From the NCBI RefSeq assembly GCF_003589595.1, contig NW_020653726.1:19264817-19328816 (forward strand): DNA of 64,000 bases. The letters run 5' to 3'. Of this stretch, positions 19,823-31,330 are shown piece after piece. The notes beneath the pieces were generated by a model, which saw only the letters and a list, made by a program, of their open reading frames with translations, did not search any database and was not told the origin of the DNA. The position numbers and the translations under genes were made by a program. Position 1 is the stretch's first letter, and the number at the start of each line of letters is the position of its first letter. Origin of the DNA: Hyposmocoma kahamanoa (Eukaryota; Arthropoda; Insecta; Lepidoptera; Cosmopterigidae).

Positions 19823-20228
19823 CAGTAATAGCGTTTTTATATTTTAACATTGCGTAATTTAATTTTAGCAACACTTTTCTTTCTCTCTGGTTCTGGTAAT
19901 TTTATTTTCAAATATACCAAAATCTGAATCTCACATCAAACCAGAAACAGAACCTTTTTGTTACATAGTGAATCCGGCAACTATGCAAAAAAGCTGGCTG
20001 TTGCCTCCAAACAAAATAATCTGATTGCGTGTGTAACGAATACAACCTAATTAGTTTATAGGAAAACGTAACTTTATGTATCATCACAATTATTATTTGC
20101 TGGTCAGACTCAAGTAAAATCTAGTCTAAAACACGTGTCTTCAAAACGGGTCCGAATAACCGATTACCGCCACTACATTCCAGTCGGGTTTAAACTGCCT
20201 GAAAAATAATACGATACCGGGTTGCCCT
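19823..20228. other. unassigned sequence
   Basis: No recognised gene or repeat. Confidence 0.4.
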
Positions 20229-20725
20229 TTTATATATCAAAATTATATCTAAACGTAAAAATATACATAATTTTGTTAAGAAAGAAGATATCCATAATAT
20301 TAACCTTAGAACTAAGTCCAAACTCATGGTACCACGATTTCGTTTAACTAAGGTAAACGAACCTTTTATGGGGAACTGTATACGTTTTTGCAATAAGATT
20401 CCGGAGCATGTATTAAGATTACCATTACCTACGATTAAAACTTACATTAAAAGTATTTTAATTGAAAAGTCATATTACAAAATTGTAGACTACGTGTTAA
20501 ATAAAGATATACGGAAAGATAACATGAGTCTAGATTCCACACAAATATGATTCAATATGTATTCTATAGCATTTAAGTTTATTTGCAAAGAGCAATCCCT
20601 AGAGTTGCATGCATGCTCGTTCTTCTCAGGGAGGTCAGCGTAAGACGAGCAATAGCTTAAAAAATGACGTTTTCAAGTATAAAATTTTACCTATGGAATA
20701 AATGATTATTTGAATTTGACTTGAC
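20229..20725 (+). pseudogene. LINE family L2, ORF2 C-terminus and 3' end
   Basis: The frame from about 20229 to TGA at 20550 encodes KEDIHNINLRTKSKLMVPRF, then FRLTKVNEPFMGNCIRFCNK, IPEHV and a K-S-Y-Y-K-I-V-D-Y motif ending in DSTQI. The 'K.KL..P.FRL.K...SF.G..IRFYNKIP ... KSYYKI.DY' pattern is a conserved CR1/Jockey-like LINE C-terminus. The 3' UTR (GAGCAATCCCTAGAG, CTCAGGGAGGTCAGCG) ends at AATAAATG and a TTTGACTT-type tail. Copies at 29.3 and 63.4 kb start at nearly the same base and share the tail. The RT core is absent. Confidence 0.8.
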
Positions 20726-21759
20726 AGAAAAATACTAATCCAACAGAAAAATATTAAATCATGACGCGTGACTCATGTAAAGTCGAGGGCGTGGCGGACA
20801 CGTTCTTGGCCAATCTTTTCTCATAGCCAATTCCAGCGCACGTTTCTCCTAAAAGATGTGTACTCACAAGAATGAGCACCCTTCACGCAAGGGCCTGCGG
20901 GAGTCATATAATCGATGTCCCCGGATCAATCACGAGATTAAATGCACCATGTTTATAAATGTTCTGCAAATGTGACGTCATTTACGTACATTTATATAAG
21001 GGTATAGGTTAAGAAGTTGAGATTGAAATCAGATGTAGAGACGCCCTTCCCCTTCTTCTTATATTTAAGAGCTATGCTTTGTCAGTATAGTTAAAGCCAT
21101 TCTGCGCGCCGTGAAGTTTTTCCTTTGTCCTCCTCGTACGATGAGGCCCCCACTTTTTTGATGGATGGACCACTTGGATGGATGGATGGATGGATGGACC
21201 ACATTCTACATATAATATAGAGTTTATATACCAGAGAAAAAAAGACATGGTTGCACAGAAAATGTGAAAGCTCTCTAAACAGCCTTATTAAAAACAAACA
21301 ACAAATTAGCACCATTTAACACTGGCGTAAACAACGACGGTGAAGTCTATTAATCGCTAGACTAATGTCAATATGATATGGCAAACCCCGTACTGTTATT
21401 AGTACAGATATAATCCTCTAGGTGACGCTACTAGAGATAGTCTCTGCCAATGGGAATTCCAATGCAATCAAATAAATCAAAATAAAAATGTGCATTTTTT
21501 TTCTACTTACTTTTTACAACCATGCTTCCCACAACGATGCTTCCCACTGCAATATAGGGGCAAAGTAAGTACGAGATTATAGCCCCGTACAGGTTATTGC
21601 TCAAATCTTCCAAATTAAGAGAAGCCAACCGGTAACGAAGGGGGAATACGAATCGACAAAGCCATAGAGCAGCTTGTAACTCACAAAGGTATTGTCAAAT
21701 GTCAAACGAACTTTTTAATTTATAAATCACTTATAATGTTGTAAACTTACGCATATAGG
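20726..21759. other. unassigned, with a GGAT microsatellite
   Basis: A GGAT/GATG repeat lies at 21177-21198. 20830-20920 faintly resembles 16830-16910 (ACAAGAATGAGCACCCTTC versus AGAAGAATGGACACCCTCCC), possibly fragments of one element. No host gene is supported. Confidence 0.4.
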
Positions 21760-22045
21760 CATTGACTTACAATTATATGGACGTCGGGTCCGCGCTAAAA
21801 AGTGTCCGAACTTATAGGGCGTTAAAATCGTATACAGAGCGTCATTCACGCTTTAGTCTTCGTTTGTTCGACTGACAGCGAAGCAAGCAAAATTAGACAG
21901 TACTGCGATGACATTACAATTTAAATTCAACGTTTTAGCTTTTTCATATTCCTTTACATGTCACTACGTTTAAATAGGTTGACTTGGGACATTTTTTTCG
22001 TGGTTTTTGTATTAGACCCGTCGTCCATTTATTTGTAAGTCAATG
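21760..22045 (-). mobile_element. hAT-type MITE copy 3
   Basis: 286 bp with both termini intact and exact 8-bp flanks CATATAGG (21752-21759, 22046-22053). Retains the central TTATAGGGCGTTAAAATCG block. Best single copy with copies 4 and 5 for a family consensus. Confidence 0.9.
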
Positions 22046-22718
22046 CATATAGGTATCTTCATCTGTGCTTAACAACGTAGTGTTACAAAGAACAGAAACG
22101 CCTCACTGTTAGGCACGGGTCACGATGTTATTTTTTTCGCCGCTAACAAGAGATATTAAACACACATATGTACGTATCTAAGAAATATAATGTTATAGAT
22201 ACCCCACAGAGATTCGAAATTGTTTACATCCCACGCAAAGTACCGATAAACTTCTAAAGGAAAGACTGGAGCAAAATTTATCTATACACTTCCTTTATAA
22301 GATTAGTATGTACGTGTTTAATATGACTACAGAGAAATGAAGAACGCACATACAGAGACGTGTATTTGTTCTCTTAAAAGAGATGTTTGTAGTGGTGTGA
22401 ATTGTGTTGTGCATGTGTGGAGTTATCGGTTCGGCCCCGTTGTATTTAAAAGTAAAGAGAAGCGACGGATACGTTCAATGCGGAACAAAAAAGTGTAGAA
22501 TAGGTCTCATACATTTCTTTTAGAAATAGGTTACAAGATTTTATATACACACACACACACAATTACGTCTGTCTATCCCACTGATAGATATACACATTGA
22601 ACTTCTACACTCTACGCTTTTGACAAAAAAGACGTGAAGGATAGTTTTTTAACAGCTTTGTAATATATGGCTCATTATGTTGTATGATTAAGATTTAAAT
22701 GTTTTTCTGTACACGTGT
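22046..22718. other. unassigned, with an AC microsatellite at 22547-22561
   Basis: No gene recognised. 22300-22500 is somewhat less AT-rich, with no open frame of note. Confidence 0.4.
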
Positions 22719-24001
22719 GGCGTACTATAAGTTTCCGGAATGAATAAGACAAAGATACTATAAATGGTCAGAAATGAATTTATTGTTTCTCAAAATATTC
22801 TCCGTTAGCGTTAATGCACTTTTTCATACGAATGAACCAATTTTGAAAACATTTATGCCACTCCTCCGTGACAATCCGTGAAACATATTTTTCATACTCT
22901 TCGACAGCCTCTTCAGGTGGTGAAAATCGTTGACCGCGTAACTGGTTCTCAATTTTTGGGAATAAATAAAAGTCGCAAGGTACCAGGTCGAGACTGTATG
23001 TGGGATGGCTCGTAATATCAACGTTGTTCACCTTCAAAAATTAATTTGTCCGTCTGGTCGTGTGAGAACTGGCATTATCGTGGTGCAAGATGATACGGCG
23101 TTTATGGTTATTTTTACGGAGTTTGTCAATAACTTCCGGCAAACAAATGGTCGTGTACCAATCACTATTTACGGTATAACGATTCTCCAAAGCTACAGTA
23201 GCCACGTGTCCAGTTTTATTAGAAAAAAGAAGCAATCATCCGCTTAGAGGCACTTCGCACGTGCGCCACTTTGGTTGGTTTCGGCTCGTCTCAAAATACC
23301 CATAAACTCGATTGCTTTTTGTTTTGGGGTTCGAAACTATAAATCCAAGTTTCGTCACCTGTTACTATGTCTCACACCAAATTTGACACCCCTTCGTTGA
23401 ATCTGGTAAGCATGGCATTGCGTCAAATGACGCGATCCGTTTTTTGAGCCTCAGTCTAATTGTGTGGGATCCACCGAGAGCACAGCTTTTTCACACCCAA
23501 ATATTTATGTAGTATTGATTGTATTTAACTCATGCCTATGCCTAAAGGTGCCCGAATCTCATGGTATGTCACATGTCTGTCTGTTTAGATCACACGGTGC
23601 GCAGCATCGATGTTTTTGTTGTTCACAACAGTGGACGGGCGACCATCACGAAATTCGTCACTGAAATTCACACGACCGCGTTTGAATTCTGCAAACCAGC
23701 TATAAATAGTCGTCTTGCATGGTGCTTCATCGCCAAAAGCAGTTTGAAGCCGAGCGAAGCTTCGCTGAGCTGTTAAATTACACTTAAAGTCGTAGAAAGT
23801 CATGCTTCGAAAATTTTCACGAGTTAAATCCATGGTGATGTAGATAACCAATTTCTAAAATGACGCCACATTGTAAAAACAAGTGACAGTCAGATGAAAC
23901 AAATGTATTCTACAGCCAATGGGTTACCTTTTCAAATGCTGTAATTACTTTTTAAATATTGTTTATGTAAGTGGCCAGTTCCGAAAACTTATAGTGCACC
24001 C
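22719..24001 (-). mobile_element. mariner transposon, near full length, inactive
   Basis: 1283 bp, the usual size for mariner. The ends are inverted repeats sharing ACTATAAGTTTYCGGAA. TA lies just outside the right end (24002-24003), and TG, probably a decayed TA, lies outside the left. The interior on the minus strand encodes a broken transposase. A RepA fragment starts about 20 bp beyond the right end. The element was complete on insertion and decayed by point changes rather than truncation. Confidence 0.9.
22780..23851 (-). pseudogene. mariner transposase, frameshifted (D,D34D)
   Basis: The first segment (23851-23585) is the N-terminal helix-turn-helix part, with FGDEAPCKTTIYSWFAEFKR and DEFRDGRPS. 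A middle segment shows TGDETWIYSF, whose D (about 23355) is the first catalytic residue. The next (23235-23041) contains LHHDNASSHT with the second D at 23079-23077. After an in-frame TAA the final segment (23037-22780) has LVPCDFYLFPKIE with the third D at 22974-22972. Exactly 34 codons separate the second and third D, the mariner signature. At least one stop and one or more frameshifts prevent a full product. It would cut and paste mariner DNA at TA sites. The 'FYDFK...FGDEAP' N-terminus looks closest to cecropia/mori-type mariners (from memory). Confidence 0.9.
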
Positions 24002-24022
24002 TATGTATTAGAATTTTTGTAT

Positions 24023-24122
24023 ATAATATCATGAGGCGAGAAGAACAAGCCGTGCGCCTGGTGGTAAGCGACACGACTGTCCATGACAGACAGACTCTTA
24101 CACAAGGAGCTCTACTGCTACT
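24023..24122 (-). repeat. RepA, internally deleted
   Basis: The two RepA ends are joined directly: GTGCGCCTGGTGGTAAGCGA...CCATGACAG on one side and ACTCTTACACAAGGAGCTCT on the other. The central 190 bp are missing. Confidence 0.65.
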
Positions 24123-24812
24123 GAATAATAGGTTAGGAGCATCTTTTAACCTGTTACACGTCCTAGAGACACGATTTTGGTAAACATATTTTTTTAATAA
24201 TATAATAATTATTTTTAATGGTGGATGAACATACAGCTGCACCTTAGAGACACTATCAGAATCTCTCGAGAATCTAGAACGCTGCCCTACCAAAATGGTT
24301 AGGTACACCGTGTAGAATGACACGTGACAGGTTTAAAGTCTTTGAATACAGTATTACTTAGTTTTAAAAATAAAATAATGTTTTCCGATGCCCATAACTT
24401 TCTATTTAAAATATTTAAAAATACTTTCCTGTCAAATCCGTTAATTCGCATATATTATAAAAAATTAAGGACAATGAAGTCTCTATTACTATCTCAATGC
24501 GATTCCCAAAAGTGAGTGGTGAGAGAAGGGCTCGGACTCGTGGGGAGCATTATTGATTTCCATTATTCGTAAACCGCTGTCACAGCCCTGCTGATCGCTA
24601 TGTCACGTACTTACAAAACATTGAAGGAAAATTCTTGGGCACTCGTAAATAATGTAATTCTAAGGCCAAGTCACTGAATAGGCTGTAAGTTATTTCATTA
24701 CTAATCATACAAATTAATCATTAACTTCTAAGACCCCGTGAACTTCGGAATGTATACATTATATTCGCCATGGAAGAAAAAAACCAATGGCAAACTGAAA
24801 AAATGGCAAACT
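24123..24812. other. unassigned sequence
   Basis: No gene or repeat recognised apart from a duplicated AATGGCAAACTG near the SINE2 insertion. Confidence 0.4.
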
Positions 24813-25027
24813 GCCTCCGTGGCCGAATGGTTACCATGTCGGACTGCACGCAGAGGTCCCAGGTTCGATTCCCGGGCCGGGATAAATATTTGTATGGCCT
24901 ACATTTATTTCTCTCGTGAGTTTGGGTGTGATTTGTGATTGTCTATGTGTGTGTCCATGGCACCCGCGACACAGGGTTCCCTAGTGCGGGGCTTTGTTGA
25001 GTGTGTGCGTTATTATTATTATTATTA
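24813..25027 (+). repeat. SINE2, tRNA-derived, full length
   Basis: The head GCCTCCGTGGCCGAATGGTT is A-box-like, of tRNA-Ser/Leu type, and GGTTCGATTCCCGGGCCGGG carries a strong B-box. The body (TGTATGGCCTACATTTATTT, CACAGGGTTCCCTAGTGCGG) ends in a TTA repeat. AATGGCA-type sequence on both sides may be a short target duplication. Pol III would transcribe it and a LINE partner would mobilise it. It is not a working tRNA: no acceptor-stem pairing, and it has a long tail. Confidence 0.85.
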
Positions 25028-25114
25028 ATGGCAGTGCCTTAAGCCTGGATTATTTTCAGAACCGCAGCGGTTCAACCCACATTCATAATTAGAAACATTA
25101 TGAAATCTTCATAA

Positions 25115-25714
25115 CGGCTCACGGGATTCATGCGTCTCTGGAAGCATACCACACCTAGAGGTGCCGGTGATGATTTTATACCGATTTATCGAAGTTAGAA
25201 CAGGTAAAAGAACTAATACTAATTGCTATTTCGGTAACTACTCTAGCAAACCATAAAGTTTTTAATGCCTGGGTCTGTCATTTAAAAAAAATTAACAACT
25301 TCAAAAATACGTCACGACAATCGTGTGTGTTATTGTTTGGGCTGGTGATGTCGGTTTTTATTTATTGAAAACATACCGTAAGTAGCGTTTTTTAAGTTTA
25401 CCCTGAATATAAATGTTTATAAACTATACTTTAAGGAGTAATTTCATGGTAAACATTAGAACCACTCAAACGGAATATTATCATATTTATCCAAGTACAC
25501 CAAAAATTTCATTAGTGCTTTTTAAGTGCAGGATTTGCGGTGTATTACTGCATTTTATTTGAGATGTTTTTGTTGTAGTACGGAGGGTATTTATTTAGCA
25601 ATGCAGAATAATAATTCTTATTTATAAAAACTTGTATTTAAACTGAATCCTTTTCTAATTTGCGAAACCAAATAGCCGCCATTTTGCGGTTGGATGAGCG
25701 CATCGCGTGAGCGG
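25115..25714 (+). mobile_element. 600-bp MITE B, copy 1
   Basis: 600 bp with ends CGGCTCACGGGAT (decayed) and ATCGCGTGAGCGG. Four copies share the body almost base for base (ACACCTAGAGGTGCCGGTGA, GATTTTATACCGATTTATCG, ACGTCACGACAATCGTGTGT, AGCCGCCATTTTGCGG). A TA dinucleotide lies one base outside each end in all four, suggesting a TA-type target. No transposase is encoded. Confidence 0.85.
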
Positions 25715-26030
25715 ATAATGAATGGTCGTAGTTTCAAATAAAAAAAAACTAATTCTAGATTGTAAATATAATTTAAAGTTTACCCTGTCGGCATATCATT
25801 GCAAGTAACGACGTTTTGATTTTACATTGAAATTTGAGTCAATGTGCTGCCTTCTAGCCATTAACAGCTGGACGATGACAAAGTCGAAATAATCACTTCG
25901 TTCTTCAAAATATATATATTGTATATATAATGTGAAATTTTAAAAGTTGTACACTAATTTCGTTCGTTGAATCTTTAAATCTCTGTGGAAAACTTATAAT
26001 TCTGCATATGTCACCTTATTACACCAAATT
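25715..26030. other. unassigned AT-rich sequence
   Basis: No recognised gene or repeat. Confidence 0.4.
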
Positions 26031-26344
26031 TAGTAACAGTAGAGCTCCTCCAGGAGAAGTGGAAGAGTTCGCCCAGGGAAGTGCTGTCAACTTACTTACC
26101 TATTTCTGCTGTCAAGCAGTAAAGTGAGCATTACTGCGTTCCAGTTTAGAAGGGTAAGGGTGCTGGTAAAATTACAGGCACATGGGACTTGTCAACTTAC
26201 GTCTCAGGTGACGGGCGCAGTGGCAGTGTCTATAAAATCTTTGCGATTTGTAGCTCTGAATGGCACTGCAACTGTTATGGATAGGCGTATCGTTTTCCAC
26301 CAGACGCACGACTTGTTCGCCCCGTCACTTGGTCTTATAAAAAT
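26031..26344 (+). repeat. RepA retroposon copy, full length
   Basis: From TAGTAACAGTAGAGCTCC to the ATAAAAA end, including the CATGGGACTTGTCAACTTAC and GTGACGGGCGCAGTGGCAGT blocks. It has a 10-bp local duplication (CTCCAGGAGAAG) near the start. Confidence 0.75.
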
Positions 26345-26834
26345 TTGCATAAATTAGTACGATAACATTTCACCCCATTTCGGGTGTAAAATAATTAAGT
26401 TAACAACCTATACATATAAGTACCTATAAGGATCTTGATGTAGATACAACGCTTTAGATTGCTAATCTTAAGTATTATAAAAAAAACCGGTGTTATATCA
26501 CAATTAGCTATTTCCGTCCAAATTTTTTGTCCTTCGGAACGATTATCCCCTTTGCTGAAACGCAGATCCATCTTCACAATCCTCGTATTCGAAACAAAGC
26601 AAGCCTTAACATCCGTACATTACTAGGACTGCAGAACGTCTCCCTACGAGGGCAATAAAGGACGATAGTGGCGGAATGGAGGCAAAAGGGTTCCGTTATC
26701 GCAGCTATATCGCGATGCTCATCAAAACAAACGCTACTATGAATGTATGATGCGAACTCAGTTACAATAGAACGAATGCGTAGGCAGTGATAGCGTGGAG
26801 CGCTAGTAACTTAGAGAATGATTACTGCTGACTT
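26345..26834. other. unassigned sequence
   Basis: 26580-26830 is less AT-rich (ATAAAGGACGATAGTGGCGG, GGAGCGCTAGTAACTTAG). No motif or open frame identifies it. Confidence 0.4.
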
Positions 26835-27795
26835 GGAAGGTGATGTTTCGAATAAGTGTCGTGAGGATGATGGCATTTATCCGTCAAATACATATCGGAC
26901 TGTTAATACAATAATGTATTAACTCAAAAATTGTATAGGATCGACGAAATACTAATTACTAGCTTAGCGTGAAAAATCTTGTGGAATTTATTTCGTAATT
27001 GCCACTATACATACATATTTAATAATCTCAGTACAGAGTACTAAAAAAACCGACCTCAAAAGTACGTGGAATTACGTCTATTTGCTAAGTTTTATTGAAA
27101 TATCCCCTAGTTCGCCACTATACAGGACTTGGCACTGGAGATAATAAAAAATCGGTTCTCACTACTCAAAGTATATTGAGAGAAAAACGCCTTGAATTGG
27201 AGAAATAGCAAAATCAAGTATTAAAGTAATTGCTCCTAAATTAATGTTAGGCGCTATTTATGAAAATGAATCTTCATGCGTGAACAGCCACCCTTCGAGG
27301 TGGATTATTTTCTTCAAAATGAAATGGGACCACTATGGAAGTACCCCGTTTCCGACAAAAAAAGAATCATGAAAATCGATTCACAAATACCGGAGTTATC
27401 GCGTTACATACATACAAAAAAAGAAATAAAAGAACATACAGTTGAATTGAGAACCTCCTCCTTTTTTGAAGTCGGTTAAAAATAAAAGACAAAGAAGTTT
27501 CACATTTTTTAATTAGGATTATTTTGGCCAAAACTAGCTCACATAAAGCGTGTCTCATTTTGAGTTAAGTAGATGTCTTTTAGTTGTTTTTTACAATATT
27601 CTAACGACGGTTTTATTGATGTGTACAAAATCGAATTTTACGTTCAACATAGGTATTATCTTGAATTTCACATATTTTAAGTTATAACACTATTGTAATA
27701 GCAGCGCGATATATAATATCACCGGTGTTTTGTAGAAAGGGCGTAAGCGACATTTCGTAGAATTTTTCAGGGAAGCATATTTTAGGTTTTAACCA
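26835..27795. repeat. dispersed repeat X, split by MITE C
   Basis: 26835-27021 matches 945-1130 and 27479-27795 matches about 1200-1495. The inserted MITE accounts for the difference, showing that repeat X is older than this MITE. Confidence 0.6.
27022..27478 (-). mobile_element. MITE C, long copy inside repeat X
   Basis: Ends AATCTCAGTACAGAGTACTA...ACCGACCTCAAAA on one side and TTTTTTGAAGTCGGTTAAAA on the other. About 457 bp. Same internal blocks as 19407-19822 in reverse. Because the uninterrupted repeat is available at 1 kb, this copy gives the best estimate of the element's true ends. Confidence 0.75.
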
Positions 27796-27865
27796 GTGTT
27801 TTAAAATATTTACATCCTATTTTAAAATTGAATTTTAAAACAGAATAAAAATATTTGGTATTAAA

Positions 27866-28064
27866 TAACACGCCTATCAATAACAGTTACAGTGCCACTC
27901 AGAGCTTTAAATCCCAAAGATCTGAGGGGGCACTACCACTGCGCCCATCACTCTGAGACAATACCGGAACGCAGTAATGCTCACACTACTGCTTGGCGGC
28001 AGAAATAGGTAAGGTGGCATTACTTCCCTAGACGAACTCTTTCACAAGGAGCTCTAATGCTACT
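27866..28064 (-). repeat. RepA, 3'-truncated and rearranged
   Basis: The minus-strand body from ACACGCCTATCAATAACAGT to GGAGCTCTAATGCTACT lacks the CATGTGCCTGTAATTTCACC block. Directly after it, 28068-28105 has a short plus-strand piece (TCTTCGCGATTTAAAGCTCT), so the locus is rearranged. Confidence 0.65.
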
Positions 28065-28105
28065 AAAAAGTCTTCGCGATTTAAAGCTCTGATGCTTACC
28101 AGCAA

Positions 28106-28790
28106 GCGTATTCCTTATCGTAAAAATTTAGTACATTTCAAATTCAGCCAAAAATGATACCAATTACACATCGGTGTCAGATACGGTAGAACTCTAAAGC
28201 TGATATAAGAAGTTGAGCGCAAAAGCACACAGCTCGCGGCGAAATTGAGCACATCCCTCGGCGAGACAAGCTGCGATAGAAAATACTTGATTTCAGGTCT
28301 ATCTGGAATACCTAGTTAAAACTTGTGCAAAATTACATACACATATTATTACACCTTGTATTATATCTCTAATTTACGTATAGTCGATGCTCCAAGATAT
28401 CTAACCCCTAAACCGATTATTTTTTGGTTTGGAACAGATAAGTGTGAAGTAAAATTGCTAATTTTGTGCTACTTTGTCGTTATTGCAATTTTGTAAAAAA
28501 AAAAAAGTGAAATATAAAACAAAATAATAACTGAACGAATCCAAAGCTAAGTTGGCGTAGTGTCCATAGGAGGTATCGAAATGGGCGGCTTGAGAGTCAG
28601 GTATCATAGGGCAAAGACAGTACCATTACGGAAGGTAGAAATTACGTGCCTTCACCAGTTCTCCTGATATGTATACCTTTTTACATTTCCTCCACTCTTT
28701 TTATTATCACATTTATTATCACCCATTTATTATCACACGCAAAGCATGCGACTGAAACGTTGACTTGCGGACAACAGCCTGTACCATACG
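28106..28790. other. unassigned sequence
   Basis: No recognised gene or repeat end. A13 run near 28496. Confidence 0.4.
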
Positions 28791-28915
28791 TAGGGTCGTA
28801 TTCCAGAACTCTACTCAATACTCAAGTCCTTGCCATTAGGGTCGTATTTCCAGTGCTTGTGTTTCAATTGTAATCCTGACTTGAGCATTGAATAGAGTTC
28901 GAGAATACGACTCTA
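28791..28915. mobile_element. MITE D, complete copy
   Basis: About 121 bp between TA dinucleotides (28791-28792 and 28914-28915). The ends GGGTCGTATTCCAGAACTCT and its near-reverse-complement extend as inverted repeats to about 36 bp. The interior carries TAGGGTCGTATTTCCAGTGC, as in the nested locus at 7915-8191. Confidence 0.75.
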
Positions 28916-29087
28916 AGTCCCTCATCCGATTATTAAAATTCAAAGTTTATCATTAGGCCCCAGAAGAGGTGAGAATTTAAATTAATTACCCATAATAATA
29001 AGAATAAAACTATTTGTTCAGATTACAACAATTGATAATGATATTAGTTGGCTTTCAAAGTAACTTAATGGCTAGGTTAGGTTAGTG

Positions 29088-29296
29088 TACTTTTTTGCGT
29101 GTATGCACGCCTTATCCGATTCGTATAAGTCCCGAATCCGAGAAATGACGGTCCGAAATGTCACAGGGATCATTTTATCTCTTAGGTGTCCAAGCGATAT
29201 TCGTATTTCCTCGGATTCGAATTCCTACTGCACAAGCGACATCCGAAGAAGATTTGGAACAAATGCGAATCGGATGCAGTGCACAAACGCGCTTAC
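29088..29296. repeat. MITE F, inverted-repeat element
   Basis: GCGTGTATGCACGCCTTATC plus CGATTCGTAT on the left mirrors ATGCGAATCGGATGCAGTGC plus ACAAACGCGC on the right. The interior has further paired blocks (CGAATCCGAG / CTCGGATTCG). One end reappears at 8196-8255. Target duplication not defined. Confidence 0.6.
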
Positions 29297-29309
29297 ATTA
29301 CTTATAATT

Positions 29310-29893
29310 ACTTTACAATCTTGGCAATCTTAAGCCTAGAAAGGTTTGTTTCAGTGTTGCAGCTCTTCATTAATTCTATTCCACTGTATTTCCACCAATA
29401 TATTAAAAATATACATAATTTCAATAGGAAAGAAGATATCCATAATATTAACCTTAGAGCTAAGTCCAAACTCATGGTAGCACGATTTCGTTTAACCAAC
29501 GTAAACAACTCTTTTATGGAGAACTGTATGCGTTTTTACAATAAGATTCCGGAGCATACATGAAGTTTATCATTTCCTAAGTTTAAAAAGTACATTGAAA
29601 ATATTTTGATCGAAAAATCATGTTACAAAATTGAAGACTACGTGTTAGATAAAGATTTATGGAAAGACGACACGGCTCCAGAATCCACACAAATTTGATT
29701 CAAAGTGTATTCCATAGCATTTAAGTTTATTTGAAAAGAGCAATCCCTTGAGTTTCTTGCTCGTTCTTCTCAGGGAGGTCAGCGTAGTGAACGAGCAGTA
29801 GCTTAAATGTAACGTTTTCAAGTGTAAATTTATTTTACCTATGGAATAAATAATCTTTGACTTTAATCTTTGACTTTGACTTTGACTTTAATA
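29310..29893 (+). pseudogene. LINE family L2, C-terminus and 3' end
   Basis: The frame reads SVLQLFINSIPLYFHQYIKN then RKEDIHNINLRAKSKLM and RFRLTNVNNSFMENCMRFYNK to IPEHT. A single TGA (29561-29563) interrupts it, and the same frame then continues to SCYKIEDYVLDKDLW and ESTQI with the natural stop at 29696-29698. The 3' UTR ends in a CTTTGA microsatellite-like tail (29855-29893). It extends slightly further 5' than the 20-kb copy. Confidence 0.8.
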
Positions 29894-30850
29894 ATTTAAT
29901 TAAAATATTATAACTTAATCAATACCAACAAATTACAAAGTAAGATAAAAAACCACGACAACGTCCTAACCAAAGAATGATATTTTATCAGTTTTGTTTT
30001 TACCACTAACAATCGACACGTTCTATAAATAATGCTAATGTATGATTCCAAGCGCTTCCGATAGATGGCGTTAGCTGTATTTTGAAACACGCAAGCAAGT
30101 TATGTCTGAATTTGTAATATCTTTGACTATTGTTTTGGTTTTCATTAGAAAATAATTCGCGTCTGATGGAAAGTGATGATGAGGTCGAGGATGAAGGGTG
30201 TATACCGGCCTATTCATTACCCGGACTACCGGAACTGCATTATCCGGGACACTCAGATCTGAACCAATTGAGAAAAGTTGCCATTGCTCAAATTGGTCCC
30301 ACCGGGGCCACCTCATTCAGTGCCCACAATGCAAATCGTTGGCCGAGGTCATCTATCAGTATAGTATATCGATATGGTCTTCAGTCAATGAGACCAAACT
30401 CAATAGACCTTGTTATCAACAAACTCCGATGGCACAGTATCTAAATGGAATAGCGATTTTTTTCCAACAAAATGAAAATCAATTATTTAGAGCGTCGCCG
30501 TAAGAAGTCATTCAATCACTCCCCCTCCTTTCCCTCCGGTACTATCTCGATCTGACTCATTCATTGCGAATATTTCATTTGGGACTCGATTCCATTTCGT
30601 TACCTTTAAAGTAAAACTGTCCTGAACACTGTTTCGTGTTTTATTTCACATCCCAGTGAATTGATATCGTTTTGCACTTCATGCAATTTCTTGTAACAGT
30701 TTTGATGAGACTTTATTTTTTTTTTAAATTACACATACACTCACTGTATAATATAAAAAAAATATTCAGAGTAACCTAATACAAAAAAAACACACGATTT
30801 AATTTATTAACCAGTTTCATTCACACAGACATCCACATACAAACAAACAA
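29894..30850. other. mostly unassigned; LINE and repeat scraps
   Basis: 30165-30216 matches the L4 LINE 3' end on the minus strand (CTGATGGAAAGTGATGATGA). 30285-30345 resembles 33682-33745 (AATTGGTCCYACTGG, TGCCCACAATGSAAATCGTT), an unidentified shared repeat. No gene is supported. Confidence 0.45.
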
Positions 30851-31071
30851 TTAATAATAATAATAATAATAACGCACACACTCAACATAGCCCCGCACTA
30901 GGGAAACCCTGTGTCGCAGGTGCAATGGACACACACATAGACAACCACAAATTACACCCAAACTCACGAGAGAAATAAATGTAGGTCATACAAATATTTC
31001 GCCCGGCCCGGGAATCGAACCTGGGACCTCTGCGTGGCAGCCCGGCATGGTAACCGTTCGGCCACGGAGGC
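30851..31071 (-). repeat. SINE2, full length
   Basis: TTA-tail side first (TTAATAATAATAATAATAAT), then body, B-box (GGGAATCGAACC) and head ending GTTCGGCCACGGAGGC at 31071. Confidence 0.85.
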
Positions 31072-31270
31072 AGTTAAATTGTTCTCTCATTCGCCCTCAC
31101 ACCATCCTCATCACACACACGAACATATACGAATGCGGCCAGACTACCGCCGACGAATTTAGCAATGTAAGGGAAAACAACATAGTTACATTATTATGTC
31201 ACATTGCATTAAAACATAATTTGTTTAATTTTTTTATGTGTAATAAATAAAAAAATAAAAAATGAAATGA

Positions 31271-31330
31271 ACTTCCCACACTAGGGAAACCATGTGCCGC
31301 AGGTGCCATGGATGGAAATAAATGTAGACC
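31271..31330 (-). repeat. SINE2 fragment
   Basis: Matches only the body: ACTAGGGAAACCATGTGCCG, CAGGTGCCATGGA and AATAAATGTAG. It lies 200 bp from the full copy. Confidence 0.6.

Noticed and set aside
23952..24323. 123-codon minus-strand frame
   Set aside because: Spans the mariner end and a RepA fragment.
24813..24885. tRNA-Ser/Leu-like gene
   Set aside because: Good A and B boxes, but no paired acceptor stem, multiple copies and a SINE body with TTA tail follow.
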